64,000 nucleotides of DNA from Shewanella cutis (GCF_022410515.1 NZ_JACSDI010000016.1:24641-88640), one strand, 5' to 3'; positions 1 to 9,960 are shown, counted from the first letter of the stretch. The notes: generated from the letters alone by a model not told the origin. Numbers and translations: made by a program.

Positions 1-1017
1 TTTAGCGACCGACTGTCGAGCCAAAATATCTAAGGCGACATCGACTATCATATCTTCTTGTCCACCAACCATTTTACGAGCACCCAACTCAACTAAAATA
101 TCTCTAGTATCAAGTTGATAGGTAGCAGCCGCTTTTTCGGCATGACGTAAAAAACTGGAATATACCCCAGCGTAACCAAGAGACAAGGTTTCACGGTCGA
201 CTTGTACGGGCCTATCTTGTAATGGACGCACTATGTCGTCAGCAGCATCCATTAAGGTGAATAAATCCGTCCCGTGGTGCCACCCCAAACGTTCTGCAGC
301 AGCGATAAACACCTCAAGCGGCGCATTCCCCGCCCCCGCGCCCATACCTGCTAGTGAGGCATCGACACGGCTGACGCCACACTCTACTGCAGCGATAGAA
401 TTTGCTACTCCGAGTGATAAATTATGGTGTGCGTGAATACCAATTTGAGTTTCGCTATTGAGCGCATGACGCAAGGCTTTTACCCGCAATGACACATCTT
501 GCATATTCATGGCTCCGCCCGAATCCACTACATAGACCGTTTGGGCACCATAGCTTTCCATTAACTTGGCTTGCTCGGCTAACCTCTCAGGACTATTCAT
601 ATGGGACATCATCAAAAAACCCACAGTATCCATCCCAAGCTCTCGGGCATACTCGATATGTTGGCGAGAAATATCTGCTTCGGTGCAATGAGTCGCCACT
701 CGCACAGAGCGAACACCCACATCCCAGGCCCATTTCAGATCTTGTTTCACAGCAATACCTGGCAAAATCAGCGTGGTTAATTTGGCATGGGTTACCACAT
801 CCGCCACAGCCTCAATCCACTCTCTATCGGTATGCTTACCAAAACCATAATTAAAACTCGAACCGCCTAAGCCATCACCGTGGGCGACTTCGATAGCATC
901 TACCCGTGCAAAATCAAGCGCCTGGGCGATACGCTGCACATCATCAATACTGTAACTGTGGCGTATGGCATGCATACCATCTCGCAACGTAACATCTTGG
1001 ATATAAAGTTTATTCAT
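1..1017 (-). CDS. dmpG: 4-hydroxy-2-oxovalerate aldolase (3' end cut by window edge)
   Basis: Class II pyruvate aldolase that splits 4-hydroxy-2-oxovalerate into pyruvate and acetaldehyde, the last carbon-carbon cleavage of meta-cleavage pathways. The frame reads from the left edge, giving 339 codons with no stop, which is about the full family length of 337-346, so only the last few residues are missing. The N-terminus (LYIQDVTLRDGMHAIRH) carries the family metal-site Arg-Asp pair, and the later HAHHNLSLGVANS holds the metal-binding histidines. ATG at 1017 is preferred over the ATG at 1020 because its GAGG site then lies five bases upstream. It starts seven bases after the acetaldehyde dehydrogenase stop; the two enzymes are known to form a channelling complex. 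Confidence 0.93.
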   Translation of the reverse strand, partial: MNKLYIQDVTLRDGMHAIRHSYSIDDVQRIAQALDFARVDAIEVAHGDGLGGSSFNYGFGKHTDREWIEAVADVVTHAKLTTLILPGIAVKQDLKWAWDVGVRSVRVATHCTEADISRQHIEYARELGMDTVGFLMMSHMNSPERLAEQAKLMESYGAQTVYVVDSGGAMNMQDVSLRVKALRHALNSETQIGIHAHHNLSLGVANSIAAVECGVSRVDASLAGMGAGAGNAPLEVFIAAAERLGWHHGTDLFTLMDAADDIVRPLQDRPVQVDRETLSLGYAGVYSSFLRHAEKAAATYQLDTRDILVELGARKMVGGQEDMIVDVALDILARQSVAK

Positions 1018-1024
1018 CATCGCC

Positions 1025-2038
1025 TCACGCCATTAAATGAGAAAATTTTTGACGGGCAATTTGCTCTGCCGTACCCAGCGCTGCCGAAGTCATAATATCG
1101 AGATTGCCCGCATACGCTGGTAGATAATGCGCAGCACCTTCTACCTCTAAAAAAATGGATGATTTAAGGCCGCAAAACTCACCGTAGCCGGGTATTTTCA
1201 GAGGGTTATCAGCAGAATAACGCTCAAACTGCACTTGCTGTTTAAGGCGATATCCAGGCACATATTGACGAACTTTATCCACCATTGCAGCGACAGACTC
1301 CCGAATTCGCTGCTCAGTTTCACCAACAACATCACTGGCACTACTAAGCACAAAGACGGTGTCACGCATCATCATCGGTGGTTCGGCAGGATTTAAAATA
1401 ATAATGGCTTTACCTTTAGCGGCACCGCCCACTTGCTCTATGGCTCTGGCGGTCGTTTGGGTAAATTCATCAATATTGGCGCGCGTGCCTGGGCCTGCTG
1501 AGCGCGACGATACAGACGCAATAATCTCAGCATAATGGACTTTCTCCACTTGACTCACCGCCGCCACAATAGGAATGGTCGCTTGCCCACCACAGGTCAC
1601 CATGTTGACATTATTACTCTGTAAATGAGCGTCTAAGTTAACAACAGGCACCACATAAGGCCCAATAGCTGCAGGTGTTAAATCAATAATTTGCTTTCCA
1701 TATTGGCTCAATGCTTGATGATGAATTTGATGGGAATAAGCTGAAGTGGCGTCAAACACAATTTGAATGTCGCTAAATTGTGGCATGTTAACCAATCCAT
1801 CTATGCCGTTAGCACATGTTGCCACGCCTAAGCGTTGTGCACGGGCAAGTCCATCGGATTCAGGATCTATACCCACCATAACCGCCATGTTTAGCACCGA
1901 TGAAGTGCGCAAAATTTTAATCATTAAATCAGTGCCAATATTGCCTGAACCAATGATGGCAACATTAATTTTGGCTTCATTAGGTTGGGTCACTTGCTCA
2001 ACAGCCATTGGCGTTACCTCTTGTTTTGTTAACGGCAT
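1025..2038 (-). CDS. dmpF: acetaldehyde dehydrogenase (acylating)
   Basis: Converts acetaldehyde, CoA and NAD+ to acetyl-CoA and works with the aldolase downstream. The protein has 337 residues. It shows a Rossmann motif GSGNIG at about 30-35, the catalytic cysteine in VTCGGQA at residue 149, and the conserved SVSSRSAGPGTR segment at about 175-186. It is some 20 residues longer than usual at the N-terminus. A second ATG at residue 11 (position 2008) also has an AGAGG site eight bases upstream and would give the normal family length, so the start is open. The first ATG has GGGGAG about eight bases upstream, placed inside the end of the hydratase gene. Four bases separate it from that gene, so this is one operon. 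Confidence 0.95.
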   Translation of the reverse strand: MPLTKQEVTPMAVEQVTQPNEAKINVAIIGSGNIGTDLMIKILRTSSVLNMAVMVGIDPESDGLARAQRLGVATCANGIDGLVNMPQFSDIQIVFDATSAYSHQIHHQALSQYGKQIIDLTPAAIGPYVVPVVNLDAHLQSNNVNMVTCGGQATIPIVAAVSQVEKVHYAEIIASVSSRSAGPGTRANIDEFTQTTARAIEQVGGAAKGKAIIILNPAEPPMMMRDTVFVLSSASDVVGETEQRIRESVAAMVDKVRQYVPGYRLKQQVQFERYSADNPLKIPGYGEFCGLKSSIFLEVEGAAHYLPAYAGNLDIMTSAALGTAEQIARQKFSHLMA

Positions 2039-2042
2039 CTGC

Positions 2043-2879
2043 TTACTCCCCTAAAAATCCGACTCGTACAGACCCCAAACCAGCGATGCGTGCTTCAAAT
2101 CTGTCATTGGGTTTAGCTGTCACCATAGGACCAAGGGCGCCAGTTAAAATAATGTCACCCGCACGTAATGGCTGACCGAGCTGGGCAAATGTGCGAGCAA
2201 CCCAAAGCGCAGCATTTAACGGATGCCCCAAACATGCTTGCCCAGCTCCCACCGACACTTGTTCGCCAAATCGCTCCATCACCATGCCGCACAGCCTTAG
2301 ATCGAGTTGCTTTAACAGAGTCGGCGTATTACCAAGGGCAAACATGCCTGAGGATGCGTTATCAGCGATGGTGTCCAAGATATTGATATCCCAGTTTCCA
2401 ATTCGGCTGCCGACAATTTCAATCGCTGGCAGTGCATAGGCGGTTGCACGAATTAAATCAGCGACTGTAGGCAATTCCATGGTCAAATCGTGTTCAAGTA
2501 CCAACGCCACTTCAGCTTCCACCTTAGGTTGTAATACCTTTCCCCAAGGAATGTCATCGCCATCGGCAACAAACATATCGGCATATAACAAGCCAAAATC
2601 GGGCTGGTCTACCCCTAGCTGGGTTTGTACTGATTTTGATGTCAAACCAATTTTACAGCCTACAGGACGGCGACCTTCATCTTGCCAGCGCTGATGGTTG
2701 TACTGTGAAATCGCATATGCATCGGCCAAACTACTTTCGTTCACAGCCCGATCTTGCAATAAATGTCGGATAGGCGCGCAAGGCTGACCCGTTTGTTGCG
2801 CAGTCTGAAGCGAATTCGCGGCCTGAACAATAAGCTGCTGACTGCTCGTGGACTGCTTGATATGAGTATCAAAAGCCAT
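2043..2879 (-). CDS. dmpE: 2-hydroxypenta-2,4-dienoate hydratase
   Basis: Adds water to 2-hydroxypenta-2,4-dienoate to make 4-hydroxy-2-oxovalerate, the aldolase substrate. The 278-residue protein has the fumarylacetoacetate hydrolase-like fold signature GCKIGLTS at 74-81, LGVDQPDFG at 88-96, and the metal ligands Glu121 and Glu123 (VEAEVA) and Glu154 (PAIEIVGSR). The C-terminal LRAGDIILTGALGPM is typical. The related 4-oxalocrotonate decarboxylase shares this fold; the DQPDFG and GALGPM details point to hydratase rather than decarboxylase, but the two are hard to part without alignment. GAGG sits eight bases before the ATG. It lies 25 bases after the semialdehyde dehydrogenase gene and four before the acetaldehyde dehydrogenase. 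Confidence 0.88.
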   Translation of the reverse strand: MAFDTHIKQSTSSQQLIVQAANSLQTAQQTGQPCAPIRHLLQDRAVNESSLADAYAISQYNHQRWQDEGRRPVGCKIGLTSKSVQTQLGVDQPDFGLLYADMFVADGDDIPWGKVLQPKVEAEVALVLEHDLTMELPTVADLIRATAYALPAIEIVGSRIGNWDINILDTIADNASSGMFALGNTPTLLKQLDLRLCGMVMERFGEQVSVGAGQACLGHPLNAALWVARTFAQLGQPLRAGDIILTGALGPMVTAKPNDRFEARIAGLGSVRVGFLGE

Positions 2880-2904
2880 CTTGTAATCCTCTTAGTTCAA
2901 GCGA

Positions 2905-4431
2905 CTAAAGCTTGATACAGATGTTCATTGGTTCAGCATAGAAATTAAGCGAATGCATACCGCCTTCACGTCCTATGCCTGAGAGCTTAACGCCACCAAA
3001 GGGCGTACGCAGGTCACGTAAATACCATGCATTTACCCATACAATGCCCACATCCATTTGTTTTGCGACGCGGTGCGCCCGTTGTAGTTGTGTTGTCCAC
3101 ACTGTCGCAGCAAGACCATAATTGGTGTTATTTGCCAGAGCGATAACTTCAGCTTCAGTGTCAAAGGGGGCGATATGACACACAGGCCCAAAGACCTCTT
3201 CACGCACTAAGGGATGGTCTTCCCCAAGCCCGGTAAAAATAGTCGGCTCAACAAAAGCGCCCTGATCACGCACGTCATTAAATTGTGGCGCACCACCGCC
3301 ACAAATCACTTTAGCGCCATCGCTGATCGCTTTGGAAAAATACGACAAGACTTTGTCTTTGTGTTTATGGGAAATCAGCGGCCCCATGTCTGTATTTGGG
3401 TCCGTAGGCCAACCTACTTTTAAGGCCTGAGCTTTCAGTTTTAAGGCTTTAACAAACTTGTCAAAAATAGTGCGCTGTACATATACCCGTTCAGTGCACA
3501 GACACACTTGGCCACCATTGGTAAACACAGAACGTGCAGTCCCAGCGACCGCTTCATCAAAGTCGCAATCATCGAAAATAATCGCCGCGTTTTTACCGCC
3601 CAGTTCGAAAGATAACGGCTTAACACCTGCAGCCGCAGCGCGCATGATGGCAGAGCCTGTACTTGACTCACCGGTAAACGTGATGGCGTTAACAAGCTTA
3701 TGCTGAGTTAAAAACTCGCCCGCCGAATGGGAACCAAATCCGTGAACCAAATTAAATACTCCCGCAGGCACACCAACTTGATGGATCACTTCAGCCAGTA
3801 GGGTGGCTGTTGATGGCGTTTCCTCTGAAGGTTTTGCTATAACCGTATTACCCGACGCTAAAGCCGGAGCAAGTTTCCACGTCAGTAACAATAGGGGTAA
3901 ATTCCAAGGAGCAATAACCGCAACAACGCCCAAGGGTTTATTAACAGAATAGTTAAGTGCACCCTTGCCATCGGGCGTATCGGTGTGGAAACATTCACTG
4001 CCTCGGTTTTTTGCAAGATCAGCAAAAGCGCGAAAATTGGCGGCTGCACGGGGAATATCAATGGTACGTGCCTGAAATGCAGATTTACCAGTATCAGCCA
4101 TTTCAGCCGCGACAAACTCCTCAAAACGCGCTTCAATACCATTGGCGATTTTGTGCATTAACGCGCAGCGGTCAGCTATTGATAACGCCCCCCATTCCCC
4201 AGCAAGCGCTTGATGGGCGGCATGCACGGCTTCATCAACTAATTGAGCATCAGCTTCTGCCACACGATTAATCACACTGCCATCAACGGGGTTGATATTG
4301 TCAAAATGCGCGTCACTGTCCCTAAATTCGCCCGCCACATAATTGCGCAACACACCGCCAAAATACGGAATACCCGCAACTGGCATTGTAAATGGTTCTT
4401 TAGCTTGATCTGGCAAATCTTGTTGATGCAT
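2905..4431 (-). CDS. 2-aminomuconate / 2-hydroxymuconate semialdehyde dehydrogenase
   Basis: NAD-dependent aldehyde dehydrogenase of 508 residues that oxidises a ring-cleavage semialdehyde. It shows the oxyanion Asn177 (APWNLPL), the NAD-fold TFTGESSTG at 251-259, the general base Glu276 (FELGGKN) and catalytic Cys310 (GGQVCLCTERVY). The QVCLCTERVYV and LRDLRTPFGGVK segments are characteristic of the 2-aminomuconic and 2-hydroxymuconic semialdehyde dehydrogenase branch. Because kynureninase lies 8 kb away, the aminomuconate substrate is the better guess; sequence alone does not settle it. AAGGGGAAG stands just before the ATG. It is the first gene of the visible four-gene catabolic operon; a second ATG at residue 16 is less likely. 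Confidence 0.85.
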   Translation of the reverse strand: MHQQDLPDQAKEPFTMPVAGIPYFGGVLRNYVAGEFRDSDAHFDNINPVDGSVINRVAEADAQLVDEAVHAAHQALAGEWGALSIADRCALMHKIANGIEARFEEFVAAEMADTGKSAFQARTIDIPRAAANFRAFADLAKNRGSECFHTDTPDGKGALNYSVNKPLGVVAVIAPWNLPLLLLTWKLAPALASGNTVIAKPSEETPSTATLLAEVIHQVGVPAGVFNLVHGFGSHSAGEFLTQHKLVNAITFTGESSTGSAIMRAAAAGVKPLSFELGGKNAAIIFDDCDFDEAVAGTARSVFTNGGQVCLCTERVYVQRTIFDKFVKALKLKAQALKVGWPTDPNTDMGPLISHKHKDKVLSYFSKAISDGAKVICGGGAPQFNDVRDQGAFVEPTIFTGLGEDHPLVREEVFGPVCHIAPFDTEAEVIALANNTNYGLAATVWTTQLQRAHRVAKQMDVGIVWVNAWYLRDLRTPFGGVKLSGIGREGGMHSLNFYAEPMNICIKL

Positions 4432-4629
4432 AACTTCCCCTTAGTATTCTCGCTCAGCCTGCGGATTAACTGCGCCAAAACGCTTGCGAGACTGAATAAG
4501 TGATGGAGTTAATCTACGCGGCCAAGACATAATATAAAAATAACAAATTTAACATTTGATATATTTTTTTTTAGATAGCTATTCGTGCAATTATCGGGGA
4601 GTGAGTGAATGTATTGAGGCAAGCAACAC

Positions 4630-6090
4630 CTAAAAGTGATACCTCAGTTCGGTATACACTTGCCAAACATCTTTGGCGTTATGACTAGCAGATTGAAATG
4701 CTTGACGGGGTGAAAACCAAGATATATCAAGTTCTAATTTAAGACCTTTGATCGCGCGATAACTCAAGATAAGATCAACCGCTTCGCCCAACTCAGGGTT
4801 AATGCCGTTTGGTGTAACTTTAATCCCCTGTCCGTAAAATTGACTCGAAGCTTGGTCTTGTTGATAGTCGTGATAAACAAGTTCAATTGAGCTAGTCTCA
4901 TTCGGCTTCAACCTCAACCCCAAAGTACTAATAGCAATGTTGCTCAGTTCCGGTTTGACTAACTCGCCATAGTATTTAAACTTTGCGCCGCCCTCACCCA
5001 ACCAACCGTTATTAAGTTGAAATCCACTCTGACGAAAACGTTTATCCACAGGCTTGTTGTTAGTGATTTCAGCTAAATTGGCTTCATCTCCACTGCCGAA
5101 TGCATAACCCAAAATCAGTGTTAACTTAGAGTCACTCAGTGGTATCAATAAGCCTAGATCCACACCCGTCCCCGATAGCTTGCGTTGATATTCTTCACCG
5201 GCGACATAGGCTAATTCGAACCAATGCGTCATGTTATTTAAGGGCCATATTTTATCGATGCCCAACATAGCAGCTGTGTCTCCCAGCCCTCGCAATCCAA
5301 ATGTGATTGGTTTGCTTTGTCCACTCGCGGGGATGTCATCAGCAGTAACGGCAAAATCGGGGCTCATTGGGTCATAGTGAGTTTGGGTCGCTAAGCTATA
5401 AGCAGCGATTTGCCATCCGAGCCGAGTGAATGTAAGCCATAAGAGCTGTACATCTTGCACTGATTTATCTGGTTGACGTAAATCCCTGTCCCATACACCT
5501 TGACGGGCGAAGGCAAGGTTAAGCCGCCAATGTTGATCTGCTTGCTGCCATTGCCAATCACCGTGAAGACCATCTAGGCTCTGGTGGAATAAAAATCCGC
5601 GACTATCTTCATAATATTGCCTCCCGATAAACAAACTTGGCTCTCCCTGCTCATCATTCCAAGCCAAATAAGCAGATTCAAAACCGACAAAATCATCACT
5701 ATTGGTGCTATCTAGGCGATATACCTTTTGCCACATTAACGTACTGTATGCAGAGAAACGTTTAACTGGGCGATAGTGGATGCCAAACTTCAACTCATTC
5801 GCGTTAAAATCAATATTCTTCCCGCCTTGAAAACTCATATCTCCTTGACTTCCCAATTGAATGACAGTTTCACCACCCCAACTCAAATAAGGAGTCAACA
5901 AGTTACGCGCATGAAAAGGCATTTGCTTGCTCTCATTTATAAGAGATTCGGTTTGAGGAGGCGGTACAGTCTGTGCGGCGTCACTACTAAAACCAATCCC
6001 CATTGCCGCGATGGCAAAAAGCACCGCAGCTGAACAGAGAACGAATTTATAAAATACCTGAGATAACGGAAAATTAAGGCAAAGGATCAC
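4630..6090 (-). CDS. AlgE-like outer-membrane channel (putative porin)
   Basis: A predicted 486-residue outer-membrane beta-barrel. It begins at a GTG with AGGAG ten bases upstream, has a hydrophobic signal segment at about 12-35, and ends in Tyr-His-Phe as barrel proteins do. Alternating aromatic strands run through the whole chain. The GRQYYEDSRGFLFHQSLDG stretch resembles the alginate-export (AlgE) family of substrate-specific channels. Its place between the catabolic operon and the LysR gene suggests it lets an aromatic compound through the outer membrane, but the substrate cannot be read from sequence. The 198-base gap before the dehydrogenase gene suggests that the operon has its own promoter. 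Confidence 0.75.
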   Translation of the reverse strand: MILCLNFPLSQVFYKFVLCSAAVLFAIAAMGIGFSSDAAQTVPPPQTESLINESKQMPFHARNLLTPYLSWGGETVIQLGSQGDMSFQGGKNIDFNANELKFGIHYRPVKRFSAYSTLMWQKVYRLDSTNSDDFVGFESAYLAWNDEQGEPSLFIGRQYYEDSRGFLFHQSLDGLHGDWQWQQADQHWRLNLAFARQGVWDRDLRQPDKSVQDVQLLWLTFTRLGWQIAAYSLATQTHYDPMSPDFAVTADDIPASGQSKPITFGLRGLGDTAAMLGIDKIWPLNNMTHWFELAYVAGEEYQRKLSGTGVDLGLLIPLSDSKLTLILGYAFGSGDEANLAEITNNKPVDKRFRQSGFQLNNGWLGEGGAKFKYYGELVKPELSNIAISTLGLRLKPNETSSIELVYHDYQQDQASSQFYGQGIKVTPNGINPELGEAVDLILSYRAIKGLKLELDISWFSPRQAFQSASHNAKDVWQVYTELRYHF

Positions 6091-6259
6091 TTTAAAATCA
6101 CTCCTAACGACTGAATGCTCCCAATAAGCATCGCTGCGCCTCGACCCTACCTAAGTTAGTTAATACAAAAAAATAACATTTAGACTTTTTAATATACATC
6201 TTTTGCTATAGGTTAGGTTTGGATAGTGATCAACTTGTCATAACAGGAAGGTAGCGAAT

Positions 6260-7222
6260 ATGGATCCCAACACATTAGAACGACACTTAACTTCACGCTT
6301 AAAATTTAAATATTTAAAACTATTAGTGACCGTTGGTGAGCAGCAAAATATCTTCCGCGCAGCACAAATTCTAAATATGGCACAGCCTGCGGCCACTAAA
6401 ATTATCCGCGATATCGAAATCGCGTTAAATTTAAGCCTATTTGAGCGTTCATCACGTGGTGTAGTACCAACACTTTACGGCGAAATTTTGATAAAACATG
6501 CCAAGCTAGTATTGTCACAAGTACGTCATGCCAGTGAAGAATTATCGACAATACAAGGAGGCTTGTCAGGACGAGTGACGGTTGGAACCTTACTTGCAGC
6601 CAGTGCAACGTTATTGCCACACGCCATCATTCGATTGAAAAAAGAACGCCCTAATGTGTCAGTCATTGTTGTTGAAGGGACATTAGATAAATTGGTCGCT
6701 GCGCTCAAACTGGATGATTTAGACTTAATTGTCGGCAGAATTCCAGAAGTACAAGAGGAAGAAGGACTCAGTAACGAAGTGCTCTTTTACGAACCCATCT
6801 CGCTTGTAACTCGCACCCATCACCCATTACAACAAAGGCAAAACCTCACCTTAGCAGACTTGCTCGATCAAGAATGGATCTTACCGCCACGGGAAACCCT
6901 GTTACGCCAAGAGATAGATGCGATTTTCCATAAACAGGGTTTAAACATACCCGCAAATGCTACTGAATCAGTATCAATTTTAGCCAATCGAACCTTATTG
7001 AAAGAAACCGATATGATTTCAACCTTACCCAACGAAGTGATTCGCACCTACGAAGAAATAGGCCTATTAAAACGCCTCAATGTGGATTTAGGGGATGAGC
7101 CTGGTCCCATAGGCATTACAGTGCGCGCTGACCGTGCATTACCGCCGGTGAGCGAATACCTACTCCATGCATTACGTGATGAAGCCGCAATCATCCGCCA
7201 GCGTAATAAAATACAGCCCTAA
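6260..7222 (+). CDS. LysR-type transcriptional regulator (GbpR/PcaQ-like)
   Basis: A 320-residue LysR regulator. The N-terminal winged helix-turn-helix covers about residues 15-75 (AAQILNMAQPAATKIIRDIE, then LFERSSRGVVPT), followed by the periplasmic-binding-protein-like inducer domain from about 97 to 300. The LKFKYLKLLVTVGEQQNIFRAA opening is of the GbpR/PcaQ subgroup, whose members often control aromatic or sugar catabolism. It is transcribed away from the porin gene, with 169 bases between them, the usual layout for a LysR protein that controls its divergent neighbour. GGAAGG lies about nine bases before the ATG. The inducer is unknown; a kynurenine-pathway intermediate is a guess from context. 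Confidence 0.9.
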   Translation: MDPNTLERHLTSRLKFKYLKLLVTVGEQQNIFRAAQILNMAQPAATKIIRDIEIALNLSLFERSSRGVVPTLYGEILIKHAKLVLSQVRHASEELSTIQGGLSGRVTVGTLLAASATLLPHAIIRLKKERPNVSVIVVEGTLDKLVAALKLDDLDLIVGRIPEVQEEEGLSNEVLFYEPISLVTRTHHPLQQRQNLTLADLLDQEWILPPRETLLRQEIDAIFHKQGLNIPANATESVSILANRTLLKETDMISTLPNEVIRTYEEIGLLKRLNVDLGDEPGPIGITVRADRALPPVSEYLLHALRDEAAIIRQRNKIQP

Positions 7223-7250
7223 ACCAAACGTATTCGCTAGGGCTAATAAA

Positions 7251-7280
7251 AAACTACAGCGCCTCATCAACGCTGTAGTT
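7251..7280 (-). terminator. Rho-independent terminator for the TonB receptor gene
   Basis: Ten-base inverted repeat (AACTACAGCG with CGCTGTAGTT) and a nine-base loop. On the minus strand it is followed by TTTTTATTAG, so it mainly ends the TonB receptor transcript; it may also stop the convergent LysR transcript, where the T-run is weak. Confidence 0.8.
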
Positions 7281-7349
7281 TACAAATCACCTAAAGCAGA
7301 ATGACCAGTAAAATCACTGTCAATAATCTCGGTACCAGAGTCATCGCGA

Positions 7350-9704
7350 CTAGAAGCGATATCCCAAGGTAACGCCATAAGTGCGTGGCGGTTTATAGGC
7401 ATTAAAGACGGTATTATCCCATGCGGCATATAAGGTTGTAGAACCGATATTTAACTCATCAGTTAAGTTTTTGCCCCATAATTGCACACTCCAAACCTCA
7501 TCAAAACTGGTTAGGGTCATCACCGCATCGATCGTGTATTCCGATGGCACTTCAGTCAATGGATCGTTCGAGTTATCAAAGAAGTAACTATCTTGATATT
7601 GATAATTCACCCTAAAGCTCGCATCACCTAACTCGGCCATAGCCCATTGATAATTCAAATAGGTATTAAGAGAGTTTTCGGGAGTTCGGCGCATTTTATT
7701 GCCATTAAGATTGGTATCATCGACCAATAAATCTTCGGTGAATTCAGCATCGAGGTAACCATAACTGAGATTCAGCGTTAGGTTATCGGTCAATAGTGCG
7801 GTCAACTCTAATTCAAATCCCTTAGCAATACCGCTGCCGTTCATCACTTGCAGATTGTCTGGGGTATTAGGACCCGTTTCTACCCATACTTGGCTCTGAA
7901 TATCTTGGTAATCAGTGTGAAAAATTGCACCGTTTAGGCGCATATTATCTTCAAAGGCTTGCAGTTTAAAACCGACTTCATTATTCCACGCAATTTCAGG
8001 TTTAAAAGGTAAAACAGCTTCAACTGCCTTTTCCATCCCTTCGCCGTTATAACCACCCGATTTAAAGCCCTTAGCAAGTGAGTAGTATAAAAACAGATCT
8101 GTTAACGCTTGATATTCAAGATTAAAGCTTGGTGTCCACTCGGCCCAACTGTCACTGGTTTCAAAGTCATAGCGTTCAACCCTATTACCATTAATATCCT
8201 CATGCAAATTATCAAAATTATCAAATCTGCGCCCCCATGCACTGCCACCGAATGTTTTCTCATCACGGCTCCAACGCAGGCCTACCGTCGCGGTTAAGTC
8301 TTGAGTGAACTCATAACTCAGCTGACCAAACACTGCGTAACTGTCGGTTATATTATTGGTCGTATTAGCCACATTGCCGGCAGTAGTGCCCCACTGGGTA
8401 TCGAACCAATAATCAACATCCTCAGCACGGTCGATATCTTCCCTCATGTAGAACAGGCCGCCAAGCCAACCCCAGTCACCATTGCCACCAGAGAGACGCA
8501 CTTCTTGGGAAAATTGACTCGCATCTTCCCCTTTGCGTGATAACCACTCATCATCCACCTGCAATGCCGCAAGTTCATCATGGCTTGAGACAGTGTTATT
8601 GGCAGGATCGCCCCATGGATCAAAAACCTGTGTTCTATCAACCAGTCCTGTGGCAGCATTTTCATAAAAATCATAGCTATTATCACGATACGCAGTGATA
8701 GAAGTTATATCACCAAGATCAGTGGTCCAATCCATTTTAAGGCTCAAATTACCACTATCAGCTTCTTCATAACCATCAACACTGTTAAGATCACTACGAG
8801 GATCGGCACTGATAAATGGCGCGTTGCGCCCGTCGCTATAACCTATATGTTTCACTCTCGGGGTGGCATCACTTTTTGATGCGCCAAGGGTTAATAAAGC
8901 TTGAAAATCTGTGCCGGGATCGAATAAAAACTGCGCCCTCGCCGAATAACGTGTTAAATCATCTGCATCGTTACCTGTATAGGTATTTTTACCATAACCG
9001 TCACGGGTCACACCGCTGATGGCAAGTTTTGCGGCAACGCTATCATTGATTGACCCAGTGACGTAGCCTTTGCCTTCAAAATGGCCATAGTTGCCTATGG
9101 TCATTTCGACACTGCCCTCTGGCGCACCAAAGACAGGGCGCTTAGTGATAAAGTTAATCGCGCCACCTACGACGTTTTTGCCATAAAGGGTGCCTTGCGG
9201 TCCACGTAGCACTTCAACGCTTTGTAGATCATACAGGTCCATTGCAGCAGCTGTACCACGGGAAATATACACGCCATCCACATACATCCCGATTGCCGCC
9301 GCAGCACCGGCACTTTCAATGTCACTACCAATCCCACGCATAAATAACTCTGGCTCGCTGGAACTGTAAGCATTCATTTGAAATCCAGGCGTACGGCCAG
9401 CGATATCATCCAACCCTTCTATTTTGGCTTCTTTCATTTCCGCTTCGCCAAAGGCAGTAATTGCAATAGGCGTAGATTGTAAACTTTCGACTTTATGGCG
9501 GGCAGATACTTGGATAACCTCTATACCTGAGTTTTTTTCCGTTGGTGGATTGGCTTGGGCATCATCCGCATTACTGATATTTTCGGTTGCACCTTGCATT
9601 TCTGTATCGGCAGCCCAAACAACGGGGATAGTAGCCAATGCCAGTGCGACTCCAAGGGCTATGGGGGTTAATGTTTTAAACGGTACTTGTGGCGTCTTGC
9701 TCAT
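7350..9704 (-). CDS. TonB-dependent outer-membrane receptor
   Basis: A 784-residue receptor for active uptake across the outer membrane. It has a signal peptide ending near residue 31 (VVWAAD), a TonB-box-like segment at about 61-67 (IEVIQVSA), a plug domain with GIGMYVDGVYISRG-like strand and VEVLRGPQGTLYGKN at about 163-178, and a 22-strand-type barrel ending in Tyr-Arg-Phe. The plug belongs to the large group of receptors that carry substrates other than classical siderophores. No Fur-box-like sequence was seen in front of it, and its neighbours are catabolic, so an organic substrate is possible. GGAG lies eight bases before the ATG. Confidence 0.9.
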   Translation of the reverse strand: MSKTPQVPFKTLTPIALGVALALATIPVVWAADTEMQGATENISNADDAQANPPTEKNSGIEVIQVSARHKVESLQSTPIAITAFGEAEMKEAKIEGLDDIAGRTPGFQMNAYSSSEPELFMRGIGSDIESAGAAAAIGMYVDGVYISRGTAAAMDLYDLQSVEVLRGPQGTLYGKNVVGGAINFITKRPVFGAPEGSVEMTIGNYGHFEGKGYVTGSINDSVAAKLAISGVTRDGYGKNTYTGNDADDLTRYSARAQFLFDPGTDFQALLTLGASKSDATPRVKHIGYSDGRNAPFISADPRSDLNSVDGYEEADSGNLSLKMDWTTDLGDITSITAYRDNSYDFYENAATGLVDRTQVFDPWGDPANNTVSSHDELAALQVDDEWLSRKGEDASQFSQEVRLSGGNGDWGWLGGLFYMREDIDRAEDVDYWFDTQWGTTAGNVANTTNNITDSYAVFGQLSYEFTQDLTATVGLRWSRDEKTFGGSAWGRRFDNFDNLHEDINGNRVERYDFETSDSWAEWTPSFNLEYQALTDLFLYYSLAKGFKSGGYNGEGMEKAVEAVLPFKPEIAWNNEVGFKLQAFEDNMRLNGAIFHTDYQDIQSQVWVETGPNTPDNLQVMNGSGIAKGFELELTALLTDNLTLNLSYGYLDAEFTEDLLVDDTNLNGNKMRRTPENSLNTYLNYQWAMAELGDASFRVNYQYQDSYFFDNSNDPLTEVPSEYTIDAVMTLTSFDEVWSVQLWGKNLTDELNIGSTTLYAAWDNTVFNAYKPPRTYGVTLGYRF

Positions 9705-9901
9705 CTTTTACTCTCCCGTGACGGGTTATCATTATTATCTCGTGTGTGAGTCTATTATTTGACACCGCTCAATATTCGCTCACTAAATCTCAAGCTACGG
9801 GAGTTAGCCATATCTTAGAAATAATTTGTTATCCATCTTTCATATCAAAATTGTTATAGCAAAATGTTCTGCTAGCTATGCAATGACAAGGTGTTTAAAC
9901 G

Positions 9902-9933
9902 AAAAAGACCAGTCCAAATTTGGCTGGTCTTTT
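9902..9933 (-). terminator. Rho-independent terminator for the sodium symporter gene
   Basis: Stem AAAAGACCAG / CTGGTCTTTT, extended by an inner CCAAATTTGG pairing. On the minus strand a run of five T follows. It lies 28 bases beyond the symporter stop codon. Confidence 0.85.
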
Positions 9934-9960
9934 CAGTCTGAAAGCTTATTCTCGCTAGGC

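Noticed and set aside
5391..6033. Short frames inside the porin gene on both strands
   Set aside because: Shadow frames of a clear beta-barrel gene.
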